Source: Flavobacteriales bacterium
GTDB lineage: Bacteria; Bacteroidota; Bacteroidia; Flavobacteriales_F; PHOS-HE28
Direction: 5' to 3'
Length of the DNA stretch: 41,370 bases
Assembly (NCBI GenBank): GCA_016788485.1
Contig: JAEUSV010000116.1
Coordinates: 1 to 41,370, forward strand
Below, one piece after another: positions 15,413 to 23,668 of the stretch (position 1 is the stretch's first letter; each line of letters opens with the position of its first letter). The notes below the pieces were generated by a model, which did not search any database, had not been told where the DNA came from, and was given only the letters and a program-made list of their open reading frames with translations. The translations under genes were made by a program, and so were the position numbers.

Positions 15413-16894
15413 TCAGGCGGCGCGGACCTCCTCGGGCGAGGGGCTCCAGCGGTAGCATTGCATCTTGTCACCGAACACCGGTGACTTGAAGATGCTCGTG
15501 CCGAGCAGCATGCGCGCGCATTCCTGGACGCCCTCGGTGATGCTCGGATGCGGATGGATCAACCGGGCGAGCGCCGCGATGCCGATGTTCTCCTGCATCA
15601 TGAGGGCCACGGCCTGGATGGCGCTGCTCGCGTGCTCACCCACGGCACGCATGCCCAGCACCATCATCGCCTCATCGTCGGTCACGAGCACCTTGAAGAA
15701 GCCCTTCGTACGGCGCATGGCGATGGCCCTTGCGAGGCAGGCGTAGTCGATGCGGGCCACGCGATAGGGGATGCCCCGCTTGCGGCATTCCTGTTCATTG
15801 AGCCCCACACCGGCCACCTCGGGATCGAGGAACATGATGGTGCTGATGGCGCCATGGGACAGGGGGACGCGCTCGCGGGCCAGGAGCTGTTCCACGGCAT
15901 GCCGTGCCTCCACCTCACCGAGGTTCACGAGCATGTTGGAACCGGTGGCATCACCGACCACATGGATGTGCGCCACCTTGCTGGCCGTGCCATCCAAGGG
16001 GATCAGCGCTGTGGCCGGGTCGAGGGTGATGCCGGCCTCGGCGAGCCCGATGTCCTCGAGGTTCGGTACGCGGCCCACGGATACAAGGGCCTTTTCCACC
16101 ACGACGCGCTCGGTTCGTCCGTCGGGGTAGGAAAGATCGTACTCGACGCCGTGGGGCATGGCCTCGATGCGTTCGAGCTTCGCGTTCCGGTGGATGGTGA
16201 CCCCGCGGCGCTCCAGGTTGCGCGCCACGAGCTCGCTGATGTCGGGGTCCTCGAAGGGCAGGATCCGTTCGGCTCGGTCGATCAGGTGCACCTTGGTGCG
16301 TCCGAAGTTGCTGAAGATGGTGGCGAACTCGCAACCGATAACGCCGGCGCCGATGATCACGATGCTCTTGGGAAGGTCGTCGATACGGAAGATCCCGTCG
16401 CTGGTGAGGATGCGTTGCTCGTCAACGGCGATGGTGGGCACCACACGCGGCCTGCTGCCGGTGGCGATGATGATGTGCTCGGCGCTCACCTCCTTGGTCT
16501 GCTCGGCACGTCGCACCTGCACGGTGTGAGGGCCCGTGAAGCGCGCCACGCCGCGTTCGTGGGTGAACAGCTCACCGCTGTTCTCCAGCAGCTGCATGTG
16601 GCAGGAGAGAAGGTACTTCCGTTCGAACAGGGCTTCGTTGAGCGCCCGGCCGATCTCCTCCCAGCTCATGCGCAACGGCTCGCGTCCGCGGCTCCGCACC
16701 ACCTCATTGGTGGCCGCCATGCGCTGGCTCAATTCCCAAAGGGTCTTGCTGGCCAGGGCCCCGTTGTAGATCCCGGTACCGCCGATGCGCTCGCGCTCCA
16801 CGAGCAGGGTGCGCTTGCCCAGGTCGATCGCGCGCATGGCGGCCGCATAGCCTGCAGGTCCGCCACCGATCACGCAGAGGTCGTAGTGTTCCAT
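15413..16894 (-). CDS. Class I pyridine nucleotide-disulfide oxidoreductase lacking redox cysteines (SthA-like)
   Basis: A 493-residue FAD/NAD(P)-binding protein. FAD motif VIGGGPAGYAAAMRA (8-22), NAD(P) motif VIIGAGVIGCEFATIF, second FAD motif HVVGDATG, and dimerisation domain ending LIHPHPSITEGVQE, which carries the His-Glu pair of lipoamide-dehydrogenase relatives. The disulfide CxxxxC near residue 41 is instead GGTGIYNGALASK, so both cysteines are gone (Gly and Ala). That rules out lipoamide or mercuric reduction and points to an SthA-like NAD(P)H transhydrogenase or quinone/dye reductase, by inference. The start at 16894 (MEHYDL) is chosen because the FAD motif normally begins within a few residues; an ATG at 16924 adds ten residues. 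It is divergent from the PKD adhesin operon. Confidence 0.85.
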   Translation of the reverse strand: MEHYDLCVIGGGPAGYAAAMRAIDLGKRTLLVERERIGGTGIYNGALASKTLWELSQRMAATNEVVRSRGREPLRMSWEEIGRALNEALFERKYLLSCHMQLLENSGELFTHERGVARFTGPHTVQVRRAEQTKEVSAEHIIIATGSRPRVVPTIAVDEQRILTSDGIFRIDDLPKSIVIIGAGVIGCEFATIFSNFGRTKVHLIDRAERILPFEDPDISELVARNLERRGVTIHRNAKLERIEAMPHGVEYDLSYPDGRTERVVVEKALVSVGRVPNLEDIGLAEAGITLDPATALIPLDGTASKVAHIHVVGDATGSNMLVNLGEVEARHAVEQLLARERVPLSHGAISTIMFLDPEVAGVGLNEQECRKRGIPYRVARIDYACLARAIAMRRTKGFFKVLVTDDEAMMVLGMRAVGEHASSAIQAVALMMQENIGIAALARLIHPHPSITEGVQECARMLLGTSIFKSPVFGDKMQCYRWSPSPEEVRAA

Positions 16895-17057
16895 CCCTGT
16901 CCGGGGTTCTAGGTCCGCGTTCATACGTGGCCGCAGACGGGATGTTACCGCTAGTCGAAGGTGCGGGGTGCCTCAACCTCCGCGCAAGGCCGCCGTCGAA
17001 GGGGAGGGTATCCTTCCCCGGCATTCTTCCGTACACAGGCGCGAACACCTCCGTTCC

Positions 17058-20000
17058 GTGCCCACACGCAAGCTAGCCACGGCCGCACTGCTCCTGCTCC
17101 TTACAAGCGGTGCACGTGCACAATGCCCACAGCTGTACGACTACTGGGGCACGCCCAGCGACACGCCCACCTGGTACAGTTGCTCGGGCACCAGCTTCAC
17201 CCTGCTCGTGGCCTCGCCCACGCCCATCGGTACCTATACGATCGATTGGGGCGATGGCTCGCCGTTGACCTCCGGAGCATCGCTGGTGGCCCCCCAGAGC
17301 GTGAGCCACGTGTACGCTTCGGCCGTCGCCCAGTACACGGTCGTCCTTACGGAGACCTCCAGCGGATGCACGGTGACCGGTACGGTGATCATGGAGGAGA
17401 GCACCAGCGCGTCCATCCAGATACCCGTCGGCGGTCTCACCCAGGTGTGTGCGCCGCAAGCGGTGGAGTTCGTCAACAGCAGCACCAACGTCTCCCCGAA
17501 CACGGTCTTCACGTGGGACTTCGGTGATGGTTCGGCCTTGCAGACCTTCCCATACACCAACCTCGGACAGACGCTTTCGCATACGTATCTGCCCGGTACG
17601 GTGAGCTGCGAGACCACGGTGCGGCTGTACGCCGAGAACAGCTGCAACACCCTCCAGGGCGGACCCAGTGTGGCCACCTTCAACCCGATCCGCGTATGGG
17701 ACCTGGACAGCGCCCGTATCGCGCCGAGCGCCACGCTGCTCTGCTGGCCCGATAACACGGTCACGTTCCTCAATGTCACGGACCGCAACTGCCTGCAGCA
17801 GGGCAACATCTTCCAGCGTCAGGAGTACTGGAACTTCGGCGACTACTGGGGTGCGGGCCAGGATTCCATCATCGACTGGACGCCTTGGCCGCCCACCTTC
17901 CCCAGGACCATCTCGTACCCCGGTATCGGCTCGTACGATGTGATGCTGCTGGACAGCAACTATTGCGGTGTCGATACCGCGATCGTCACGATCACCATCG
18001 TTCCCCCGCCTTCCGTATCGCTCACGGTGACGCCTGACACCATCTGCGCAGGTGGCACGGCGTATTTCCAGCAGACGACCACCGGTGGGGCCAACTACCA
18101 CGAATGGGACTTCGGTGAGGGAGCGGGCTTCCAGTACACGGGCGCGGGCGACCAGGCGCACACCTACAACACCCCCGGCACCTACATCGTGCACTACGTG
18201 GCAAGCATCCAGGGCGCCACGGCGGGTTGTTCGGACACCGCAACCGTGCAGGTGGTCGTGCTTCCGAGCCCCACGGCCCAGTTCACCCTCGACCAGAACG
18301 CGGCCTGCGACAGCATCACGGTGGCGATCACGAACAGTTCCGTCAATGGCGTGGCGTTCATGTGGGACTTCGGCGACGGCACCTTCTCCGCGTTGCAGGA
18401 CCCGCCGCCACATACGTACAGCACCGTGGGCGACCGTACGATCACCCTTACGGTGACCAACAGCGACGGCTGCAGCGCCACAGCCACGCAACTGGTGCAT
18501 GTGTACGCGCCGCCGATGGTGGTCATCGGTACCCAGAACGTATGCGTTGGCACGGTGGGCCAGTTCACCGACCAGACCGTGACGGCCCCCGGCAATCCGG
18601 TGGTGAGCTGGCAGTGGGACCTGGGTGATGGCACTACGAGCACCGACCCCGCCCCGCAGCACCTTTACGCCCTTCCGGGCATCTACTTCGTGACGCTGAC
18701 GGTGGCCACGCCTTACTGCGGCGGCATGGCCACCACGCCGGTCACGGTGGAGGCGAAGCCCACTGCTGCGTTCGCTCCGAGCGACCTGCTGGGCTGTTCC
18801 CCGCTCCAAGTGACCATGGTGAACGGTTCCACCGGTGCCGTGAACCATGCGTGGGACCTTGGCGATGGCACCTCCTCCAATGCCTTTTCGCCCACCCACA
18901 CCTATGTGAACGTCGGTGCGGTCGATACCGTCTTCACCGTAACGCTCATCGCCAGCACCGCATTCGGCTGCAGCGATACCGCTTCGGCGGCGATCACGGT
19001 GGCACCGGCCGCGGTGGCCCAGTTCACGCACAATGGACTGCCCGGCTGTGCACCGCTGGCGGTCGACTTCACGAACCAGAGCAGCGGAGCAGGCTCCTAC
19101 GCCTGGGACTTCGGCGACGGGACCACGAGCACGCTGGCGTCCCCTTCGCACACCTACGTCAACAACACCCTGCTGCTGCAGGTGAACACCGTGACGCTCG
19201 TGGCGACATCGTATGCGGGTTGTTCGGACACCACGAGCCAGAACGTGCTGGTGTACCCTGCAGCGAACTTCGACCTCGTCGTGCAGCCCGACAGCGGTTG
19301 CAGCCCCTTCACGGTCGCATTCCCCGCCCTGCCCGGCGCGGTGACGCACCAGTGGGACCTGGGTGATGGCAGCACCTCGACACAGGCCCAACCCGTGCAC
19401 ACCTACCTCGCGCCCGGTCCCGGTGACGCCATCTACCAGGTCGACCTCATAGCTGGAAACGCCTTTGGCTGCACTGATACCACCGATGCCACGATCGTGG
19501 TGCACCCCCAGCCGATCGCGCAGTTCACCCCCTCGCCGCTCGCCGGTTGCCAGCCGCTGGACGTGGTGTTGGACGACCAGTCGATCGGTGCGTCGGCACT
19601 GACCTGGGACCTCGGCGATGGCACCACCACGAGCGGAGCTCCCGGCGACATCGCTCATACGTACGCGCACAGCACGCCGACCACGGTGGTGAACAACGTG
19701 GTGCAGGTGGCGACCTCCGCATACGGGTGCACGGACACGGCCATGGCGTCGGTGCAGGTGTTCCCGGTGGTGGTGGCCCAGTTCGCCGCGCCGCTCGAGG
19801 GTTGCAGCCCCATGGCCATCCAGTTGAGCGACTCCGGCTCCGGGGCGGCGCAATGGACCTGGAACATGGGCGATGGCACGATCCTCATGGGGCAGTCCAT
19901 CGCACATACCTATGTGAACACCGGTAACACGGACATCACCCGCACCATCACGCTGATCGCCATCTCGGCTTTCGGCTGTACGGACACCCTGGTGCAGCAG

Positions 20001-21065
20001 GTGGTGGTGCATCCGGTGCCGGTGGCTTCGTTCCTGGCCACGCCATCCACCCAACAGTATCCTGCGGCGACGGTGACCGTGACCAATACCACGCCGGCCG
20101 GTCAATGGACATACAGCTGGGACATGGGCGATGGTACGACCAGCGGTCTGCAGTCCCCTTTGCCGCACACCTACGGCACCTGGGGGTCCTATCCGATCAC
20201 GCTGGTGGTGAGCGCCGGCCAGTGCACCGATACGGCCACCCAGCAGGTGGTCATTGCTCCGCCGGTGCCCACGGCCTCCTTCATCGGCGCGGGAGAAGGC
20301 TGTGCGCCGCTCACGGTGAGCTTCACCAACACCTCGCTGCTGGGCATCACGTACCAGTGGAGCTTCGGCGATGGTGGTACCAGCACGGCCGACGACCCCA
20401 CCTACACCTGGAACCAGCCGGGCACCTATCCGGTCACGCTGATCGCCTACGGACCGGGCGGTACAACGAACACGATGGTGAAGGTGGACTCGATCGTCGT
20501 GCACCCGCGGGCACAGGCCTTCTTCGTGCTGCAGCCGGAAGAGGTCATCGTGCCGAGCCAGCCCGTGTTCCTCTACAACCTCTCCGCCAACGCCAGCACC
20601 TACCAATGGGACCTGGGCGATGGCACCACCAGTACCGAGCTGAACCCCGTGCACACCTATACCGCGCCGGGCGAGTACACGGTGACCTTGGTGGCCAACA
20701 ACATGTGGAACTGCCCGGACACGTTCGCGCTGCCTGGTGCGGTGCTCGGCAACGTGGCGGGCGACCTCGCCTTCCCCAACGCCTTCACCCCGGGGAACAA
20801 TGGGCCCACGGATGGCGTATACGACCCCGCCAGCTATGACAACGACTTCTTCTTCCCGGTGTACGAGGGTGTCGAGGACTACCGCCTGCAGGTGTTCAAC
20901 CGCTGGGGCGAGCTCGTCTTCGAGACCACGGACGTCAAGCGCGGTTGGGACGGCTACTACCGCGGTTCCCCGGCGAAGCAGGACGTGTATGCCTGGAAGG
21001 CCTATGCCCGGTTCAGCGACGGGCGCGAAACGACCCTGAGCGGGGATGTCACCTTGATCCGTTGA
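17058..21065 (+). CDS. SprB-like giant PKD-repeat adhesin with T9SS type B C-terminal domain
   Basis: A surface protein of 1335 residues. The start is taken at GTG 17058 because it gives a clean signal peptide (PTRKLATAALLLLLTSGARA, cleaved before QCPQ); the frame is open to an ATG at 16968 that would bury the signal peptide behind 30 basic residues. The body is a chain of about 14 PKD-like beta domains, each with a variant of WDFGDG (for example FTWDFGDGSA, WQWDLGDGTTS, YSWDMGDGTTS), mostly 80-85 residues apart. The last 90 residues are the type B signal: FPNAFTPGNNG, YRLQVFNRWGELVFET, GWDGYYRG, and the final VTLIR. It is followed after one base by the PorE-like gene and then porP, the standard arrangement for SprB-type T9SS substrates in gliding or adhesion. 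It could be an adhesin, a motility filament protein or a carbohydrate binder. Confidence 0.87.
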   Translation: MPTRKLATAALLLLLTSGARAQCPQLYDYWGTPSDTPTWYSCSGTSFTLLVASPTPIGTYTIDWGDGSPLTSGASLVAPQSVSHVYASAVAQYTVVLTETSSGCTVTGTVIMEESTSASIQIPVGGLTQVCAPQAVEFVNSSTNVSPNTVFTWDFGDGSALQTFPYTNLGQTLSHTYLPGTVSCETTVRLYAENSCNTLQGGPSVATFNPIRVWDLDSARIAPSATLLCWPDNTVTFLNVTDRNCLQQGNIFQRQEYWNFGDYWGAGQDSIIDWTPWPPTFPRTISYPGIGSYDVMLLDSNYCGVDTAIVTITIVPPPSVSLTVTPDTICAGGTAYFQQTTTGGANYHEWDFGEGAGFQYTGAGDQAHTYNTPGTYIVHYVASIQGATAGCSDTATVQVVVLPSPTAQFTLDQNAACDSITVAITNSSVNGVAFMWDFGDGTFSALQDPPPHTYSTVGDRTITLTVTNSDGCSATATQLVHVYAPPMVVIGTQNVCVGTVGQFTDQTVTAPGNPVVSWQWDLGDGTTSTDPAPQHLYALPGIYFVTLTVATPYCGGMATTPVTVEAKPTAAFAPSDLLGCSPLQVTMVNGSTGAVNHAWDLGDGTSSNAFSPTHTYVNVGAVDTVFTVTLIASTAFGCSDTASAAITVAPAAVAQFTHNGLPGCAPLAVDFTNQSSGAGSYAWDFGDGTTSTLASPSHTYVNNTLLLQVNTVTLVATSYAGCSDTTSQNVLVYPAANFDLVVQPDSGCSPFTVAFPALPGAVTHQWDLGDGSTSTQAQPVHTYLAPGPGDAIYQVDLIAGNAFGCTDTTDATIVVHPQPIAQFTPSPLAGCQPLDVVLDDQSIGASALTWDLGDGTTTSGAPGDIAHTYAHSTPTTVVNNVVQVATSAYGCTDTAMASVQVFPVVVAQFAAPLEGCSPMAIQLSDSGSGAAQWTWNMGDGTILMGQSIAHTYVNTGNTDITRTITLIAISAFGCTDTLVQQVVVHPVPVASFLATPSTQQYPAATVTVTNTTPAGQWTYSWDMGDGTTSGLQSPLPHTYGTWGSYPITLVVSAGQCTDTATQQVVIAPPVPTASFIGAGEGCAPLTVSFTNTSLLGITYQWSFGDGGTSTADDPTYTWNQPGTYPVTLIAYGPGGTTNTMVKVDSIVVHPRAQAFFVLQPEEVIVPSQPVFLYNLSANASTYQWDLGDGTTSTELNPVHTYTAPGEYTVTLVANNMWNCPDTFALPGAVLGNVAGDLAFPNAFTPGNNGPTDGVYDPASYDNDFFFPVYEGVEDYRLQVFNRWGELVFETTDVKRGWDGYYRGSPAKQDVYAWKAYARFSDGRETTLSGDVTLIR
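17500..20640 (+). repeat. Degenerate tandem PKD-coding repeats
   Basis: The core TGGGACCTGGGYGATGGCAC and close variants recur near 18617, 18853, 19107, 19353, 19607, 20118 and 20609, mostly at about 245-255 bp spacing, with earlier weaker copies. They encode successive PKD domains. The copies differ at many silent sites, so this is an old, diverged array and not a recent expansion. Bounds are approximate. Confidence 0.7.
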
Positions 21066-21066
21066 G

Positions 21067-22659
21067 ATGAAAGCAAGAACGATCACCCTGTGCATGGGAG
21101 CCTGGATCGCGCTGGCGCCGATGATGGCGCAGACGGGCTACAAGCGTGTGCACAACAAGATGCTCGACGATGCCAAGGTGTTGTTGGCGGAGGAGCACTA
21201 CCTCGAGGCCGCGCGCATCTACCGCCGGCTTGAACCCATGGACACCGCGTTCACGGAGGTGAGCTATGAGCTTGCCCAATGCGCGCTCCATATCCCCGGC
21301 GGGACACCCGAGGCTACGAAGCTCCTGGAGCGTTGTGTCCGTCAGGGCCACGTGGAGGCGATGTACGACCTGGGCCTGCTCCGGCACCAGCAGCTTCGGA
21401 GCGGGGAGGCCATCGAGCTTTTCGGGAAGTACCGTACGTCCATGGGCCGGCTTCATGGTGATGCGGAGATCGACCGGCGCATCGCTGCGGCCCGCACCGC
21501 CAGGGAGATGATCGCTCATCCGGTCGATGCCGGTATCCGGAACCTGGGCGACCTGGTGAACAGCCCTGCGCACGACTACTGCCCGCTCGTTACCGCCGAC
21601 GGCAATACCATGTACTTCACCAGTCGCCGTGATGGATCCACCGGGTCGCAGCGCGATCCCAGCGGACGCATGTACGAGGATATCTACATGGTGCGTCGCA
21701 TGGACGGTATCTGGAGCAACGCGGTCAACGTGGGTCTGCCGTTGAACTCCGCGGTGCATGATGCCACGGTGGGCCTTGGACCCGACGGCATGTCCATGAT
21801 CATCTACCGCACCAGCCCCGACATGGTGAGCGGTGACCTGCACGAGAGCCGGAGGAATGGCACGCTGTGGCAGAACCCGGTGCGCATGACCGACCGGATC
21901 AACTCAGGGGCGCACGAGCCCAGTGCGAGCATCTCGCCCTCCGGGAGCGAGATCTTCTTCACCAGCGACCGGCCGGGTGGTTTCGGGGGCCGCGACATCT
22001 ACCGCATCCGTCGCCTGCCCAACGGCGAGTGGAGCCTGCCCTTGAACCTGGGGCCCACGGTGAACACGGCGGACGACGAGGACGCGCCCTTCATGCATAG
22101 TGATGGCCTTACCCTGTTCTTCAGTTCCAAGGGGCATGCGACCATGGGGGGCTATGACATCTTCAAGACGGTGAACACCGACCCCGACCGCAACGCATGG
22201 TCCGAGCCGGAGAACATGGGCTACCCCTTGAACACGGTGAACGACGACATCTACTTCTGCCTCAGTGAGGACGGACGCACGGGCTATTTCAGCAGTGAGC
22301 GCACGGGCGGTCTTGGCGGGCAGGACATCTACACCGTGGAGTTCCCCTCCACGCGGCTCGAGTACGTGGTGGTGCGTGGCCTGGTGACCGATGCCGGTGA
22401 CGAGCCGGTGAAGGCGCGCATCACCTTGACGGATGCCGAGGGCGCGGAGATCGTGGGCGTTTACAATGCCAACGAACGGACGGGCCGCTACCTGATGGTG
22501 CTCCGGCCCGCGTCCCGTTACCGCATGGTGGTGGAGGCGCGCGGGTTCGACAGCCGTGTGAGCGACCTGGCCACGGGGCCCGCGGATGAGGATGGCCGTG
22601 AATTGACGCTGGACATCCAGCTGACGCGCAACGAGAACACGGCGCGCATCACCAAGTGA
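21067..22659 (+). CDS. PorE-like envelope protein: TPR + PD40 propeller + CRD, no OmpA domain
   Basis: A 530-residue exported protein with signal peptide (1-21, ending PMMAQ). An N-terminal TPR-like helical part (about 25-155) has AKVLLAEEHYLEAARIYRRL. Then a beta-propeller of PD40/WD40-like repeats (about 165-435) shows repeated YFTSRRDGS, FFTSDRPGGFGGRDIYRI, FFSSKGHATMGGYDIF and YFSSERTGGLGGQDIYTV. A carboxypeptidase-regulatory-like beta domain closes it (about 440-520: VVRGLVTDAGDEPVKARITL). This is the order seen in PorE-type T9SS proteins, but the peptidoglycan-binding OmpA domain that normally follows is absent, and the next gene begins 7 nt later. It sits between the adhesin and porP, so it is likely to support secretion or anchoring of that adhesin. 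Confidence 0.83.
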   Translation: MKARTITLCMGAWIALAPMMAQTGYKRVHNKMLDDAKVLLAEEHYLEAARIYRRLEPMDTAFTEVSYELAQCALHIPGGTPEATKLLERCVRQGHVEAMYDLGLLRHQQLRSGEAIELFGKYRTSMGRLHGDAEIDRRIAAARTAREMIAHPVDAGIRNLGDLVNSPAHDYCPLVTADGNTMYFTSRRDGSTGSQRDPSGRMYEDIYMVRRMDGIWSNAVNVGLPLNSAVHDATVGLGPDGMSMIIYRTSPDMVSGDLHESRRNGTLWQNPVRMTDRINSGAHEPSASISPSGSEIFFTSDRPGGFGGRDIYRIRRLPNGEWSLPLNLGPTVNTADDEDAPFMHSDGLTLFFSSKGHATMGGYDIFKTVNTDPDRNAWSEPENMGYPLNTVNDDIYFCLSEDGRTGYFSSERTGGLGGQDIYTVEFPSTRLEYVVVRGLVTDAGDEPVKARITLTDAEGAEIVGVYNANERTGRYLMVLRPASRYRMVVEARGFDSRVSDLATGPADEDGRELTLDIQLTRNENTARITK

Positions 22660-22666
22660 TCCCGGA

Positions 22667-23668
22667 GTGAGCCCCGCACGTTCCATAGCGATACTCGGCA
22701 GTGCCCTGCTGCTGGGCGGAGCTTGCGCACAGGACGCGCAGTTCACGCAGTTCTATGCGGCCCCCACCTACCTGAGCCCGGCCTTCGCGGGCACGGCCGC
22801 GCAGAGCCGCTTGGCGCTGCAATACCGCGACCAGTGGCCGTCGATCCCAGGGGCCTTCGTCACGTACAACGTGGCGTTCGATCATTACCTCAACGAGCTC
22901 AACAGCGGCATCGGGCTGATCGCCACGCACGACAAGGCGGGCAGCGGCGCCATGAGCTACACGAGCATCACCGGCCAGTACGCCTACGAGATCGAGCTGA
23001 AACGCAAGGTGTTCCTGCGACCGGCGCTCCAATTCGGATACGTGAACCACGCGGTGGACTATACGCGGCTGGTGTTCGGTGACCAGCTGGTGCGCGGTGG
23101 AGACATCGGCACCTACGAGCACCTGGAACGCCGCAGCATCGGCTATGTGGACATGGGCACCGGCCTGCTCTTCTTCACCCCGAAGCTCTGGCTCGGCATG
23201 GCCTACCACCACCTGAACGAGCCCAACCAGTCGTTGCGCATGGGCGAGTCGTTGGTGCCCCGGAAGTTCAGCATGCACGGTGGCTATCGGTTCAACATCC
23301 GCACGGCCCTGATCCGCAAGCATCCCCAGGCCGTGGTGGCCGCCTTCAACTACCGTTCACAGGGCCGATACGACCAGCTCGACATCGGTGCATACTACGA
23401 ACTGGAGCCGGTCTTCGCCGGCCTCTGGTACCGCGGCCTTCCGCTGAAGTCCTACGGCGAGGGCCGGCCGAACAACGACGCCATCGCGCTGCTGGCGGGG
23501 GTGATGGTGAAGGACTGGCGGTTCGGCTACAGCTACGACCTCACGGTGAGCGGGCTGGCGGGCCGAACGGGCGGGGCGCACGAGGTGAGCATCATCTACG
23601 ATTGGGCCGATCGCCGCCGCCGCAAGGCGATGTCGAAGCGCCGCGTGGTGCCCTGTGCCAAGTTCTAG
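22667..23668 (+). CDS. PorP/SprF-family T9SS outer-membrane protein
   Basis: A 333-residue outer-membrane beta-barrel. The start is GTG 22667, which leaves a signal peptide (SIAILGSALLLGGACA) followed by QDAQFTQFYAAPTYLSPAFAGT, the hallmark N-terminus of PorP/SprF proteins. The interior has alternating strands with LNELNSGIGLIATHDKAG and YVDMGTGLLFFTPKLWLGMAYHHLNEPNQS, also family-typical. SprF-type proteins are needed to secrete or attach the type B substrate encoded beside them, here the PKD adhesin two genes upstream. Its TAG stop and the TAG of the convergent ABC-F gene share the palindrome CTAG (23665-23668). Confidence 0.9.
   Translation: MSPARSIAILGSALLLGGACAQDAQFTQFYAAPTYLSPAFAGTAAQSRLALQYRDQWPSIPGAFVTYNVAFDHYLNELNSGIGLIATHDKAGSGAMSYTSITGQYAYEIELKRKVFLRPALQFGYVNHAVDYTRLVFGDQLVRGGDIGTYEHLERRSIGYVDMGTGLLFFTPKLWLGMAYHHLNEPNQSLRMGESLVPRKFSMHGGYRFNIRTALIRKHPQAVVAAFNYRSQGRYDQLDIGAYYELEPVFAGLWYRGLPLKSYGEGRPNNDAIALLAGVMVKDWRFGYSYDLTVSGLAGRTGGAHEVSIIYDWADRRRRKAMSKRRVVPCAKF

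Noticed and set aside
16968..17057. The 30-codon upstream extension of the PKD adhesin
   Set aside because: It places a basic stretch before a perfect signal peptide; the GTG at 17058 is a better start.
17500..20640. Regular repeats that could suggest a CRISPR array
   Set aside because: Spacing is about 250 bp and in frame, copies are diverged, and they encode the PKD motif WDFGDG.
17073..21095. A 1340-codon minus-strand frame antisense to the PKD adhesin
   Set aside because: Its His/Arg/Gly-rich composition is typical of a shadow frame. The plus strand encodes clear PKD repeats and a T9SS signal.
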